7,231 nucleotides of DNA from an uncultured Collinsella sp. (GTDB lineage: Bacteria > Actinomycetota > Coriobacteriia > Coriobacteriales > Coriobacteriaceae): the NCBI GenBank assembly GCA_902464495.1, contig CABQJK010000060.1, positions 1 to 7,231 of the forward strand. The letters are read 5' to 3'. Below the pieces are notes generated by a model. It saw nothing but the letters and a program-made list of their open reading frames with translations, had not been told where the DNA came from and searched no databases. Both the position numbers and the translations under genes were made by a program. This document shows positions 7,052 to 7,231 of the stretch, in pieces. Positions within the stretch are counted from its first letter, which is position 1. The number at the start of each line of letters is the position of its first letter.

Positions 7052-7081
7052 ATTGTAGCCCGTTCACAGAAGATGCGACAA
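7052..7081 (-). promoter_or_regulatory. Proximal sigma70-type promoter candidate of the operon (P1)
   Basis: Minus strand TTGTCG (7076-7081) and TACAAT (7052-7057) are separated by 18 nt; they match the consensus at 4/6 and 5/6 positions. Transcription would start near 7045, leaving a leader of only ~20 nt before the acpS ATG. This is prediction by eye. Confidence 0.6.
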
Positions 7082-7087
7082 ACGAGG

Positions 7088-7117
7088 GTTATAAAACACA
7101 GCTACTATGTGAGACAA
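7088..7117 (-). promoter_or_regulatory. Distal sigma70-type promoter candidate of the operon (P2)
   Basis: Minus strand TTGTCT (7112-7117) and TATAAC (7088-7093), 18 nt apart, lie just after the upstream terminator. Matches are 4/6 and 5/6. A short dyad, CACA-N7-TGTG (7097-7111), falls in its spacer and could be an operator, though it is too short to trust. Confidence 0.5.
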
Positions 7118-7131
7118 ATTGCCCGAGATAC

Positions 7132-7161
7132 AAAAAAGGGGGAGGCCGCGAGGCCTCCCCC
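7132..7161 (-). terminator. Strong intrinsic terminator ahead of the acpS operon
   Basis: A perfect 10-bp GC-rich stem (7138-7147 with 7152-7161) closes a 4-nt loop and on the minus strand is followed at once by six T (7132-7137). It should end transcription of whatever lies to the right of the window and insulates the acpS promoters. On the plus strand the stem is followed only by TTCTTC, so termination in that direction is less likely. Confidence 0.88.
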
Positions 7162-7165
7162 TTCT

Positions 7166-7231
7166 TCAAGTCATCAGACGGCTCGGTGCCGTCCACCGGT
7201 CAGCGGCGCCCTGGCCTCCCACGGGCTGGCC
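7166..7231 (-). other. Possible 3' end of an upstream minus-strand gene, or structured RNA
   Basis: One minus-strand frame is open from the window edge to a TGA at 7166-7168, giving 21 residues ending PSRLMT, and the terminator stem begins 4 nt after this stop, a common layout for a gene end. The residues match no family I recognise. The stretch also holds a 6-bp hairpin (GACGGC 7177-7182 with GCCGTC 7188-7193), so it could instead be the tail of a structured RNA. It is cut by the window edge. Confidence 0.3.

Noticed and set aside
7166..7185. CTGATGA followed by GAA on the minus strand, like a hammerhead ribozyme core
   Set aside because: There is no stem II of useful length between the two pieces and no matching cleavage-site arm; likely chance.

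Overview
This window looks like a housekeeping stretch of a chromosome from a fairly GC-rich actinobacterium. The best guess is the class Coriobacteriia (Collinsella-like). This rests on codon use, on the tight acpS-nnr-alr-udg-tsaE-tsaB/rimI/tsaD gene order, and on fusion of the last three functions into one protein. The lineage is inference, since no rRNA or other marker is present.

All recognisable genes lie on the minus strand and read right to left as one compact operon. At the right edge, positions 7166-7231 may be the end of a preceding minus-strand gene or a structured leader. It is closed by a strong intrinsic terminator (7132-7161). After that come two overlapping sigma70-type promoter candidates (7088-7117 and 7052-7081). 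Then follow acpS (holo-ACP synthase, with a C-terminal extension), nnr (bifunctional NAD(P)HX epimerase/dehydratase), alr (alanine racemase), a family 4 iron-sulfur uracil-DNA glycosylase, tsaE, and an unusually long TsaB-RimI-TsaD fusion. Junctions are 0, 2, 8 and 12 nt, and then a 14-nt overlap, so co-transcription and translational coupling are very likely. Four of the six genes have an AGGAG or GGAGG ribosome site exactly 5 nt before the chosen ATG, which helped set starts for acpS and udg that are shorter than the longest open frames.

The gene products serve different core processes: activation of acyl carrier protein for lipid synthesis, repair of damaged NAD(P)H, D-alanine for peptidoglycan, removal of uracil from DNA, and t6A37 modification of ANN-decoding tRNAs together with ribosomal protein S18 acetylation. 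TsaE, TsaB and TsaD are all present. The TsaC/Sua5 enzyme that supplies threonylcarbamoyl-AMP is not in the window.

The most unusual non-coding structure is at the left end, 12 nt beyond the tsaD stop. It is a perfect 44-bp inverted repeat (30-73 and 143-186) around a 69-nt spacer that itself holds a 9-bp hairpin, so 157 bp can fold back on itself. It may be a miniature mobile element, an invertible site, an oversized transcription end structure, or an assembly fold-back. Sequence alone does not decide. Two protein-level oddities are also worth a look: AcpS lacks the usual SH near its C-terminal core strand, and Alr has alanine where many family members carry the carbamylated lysine.
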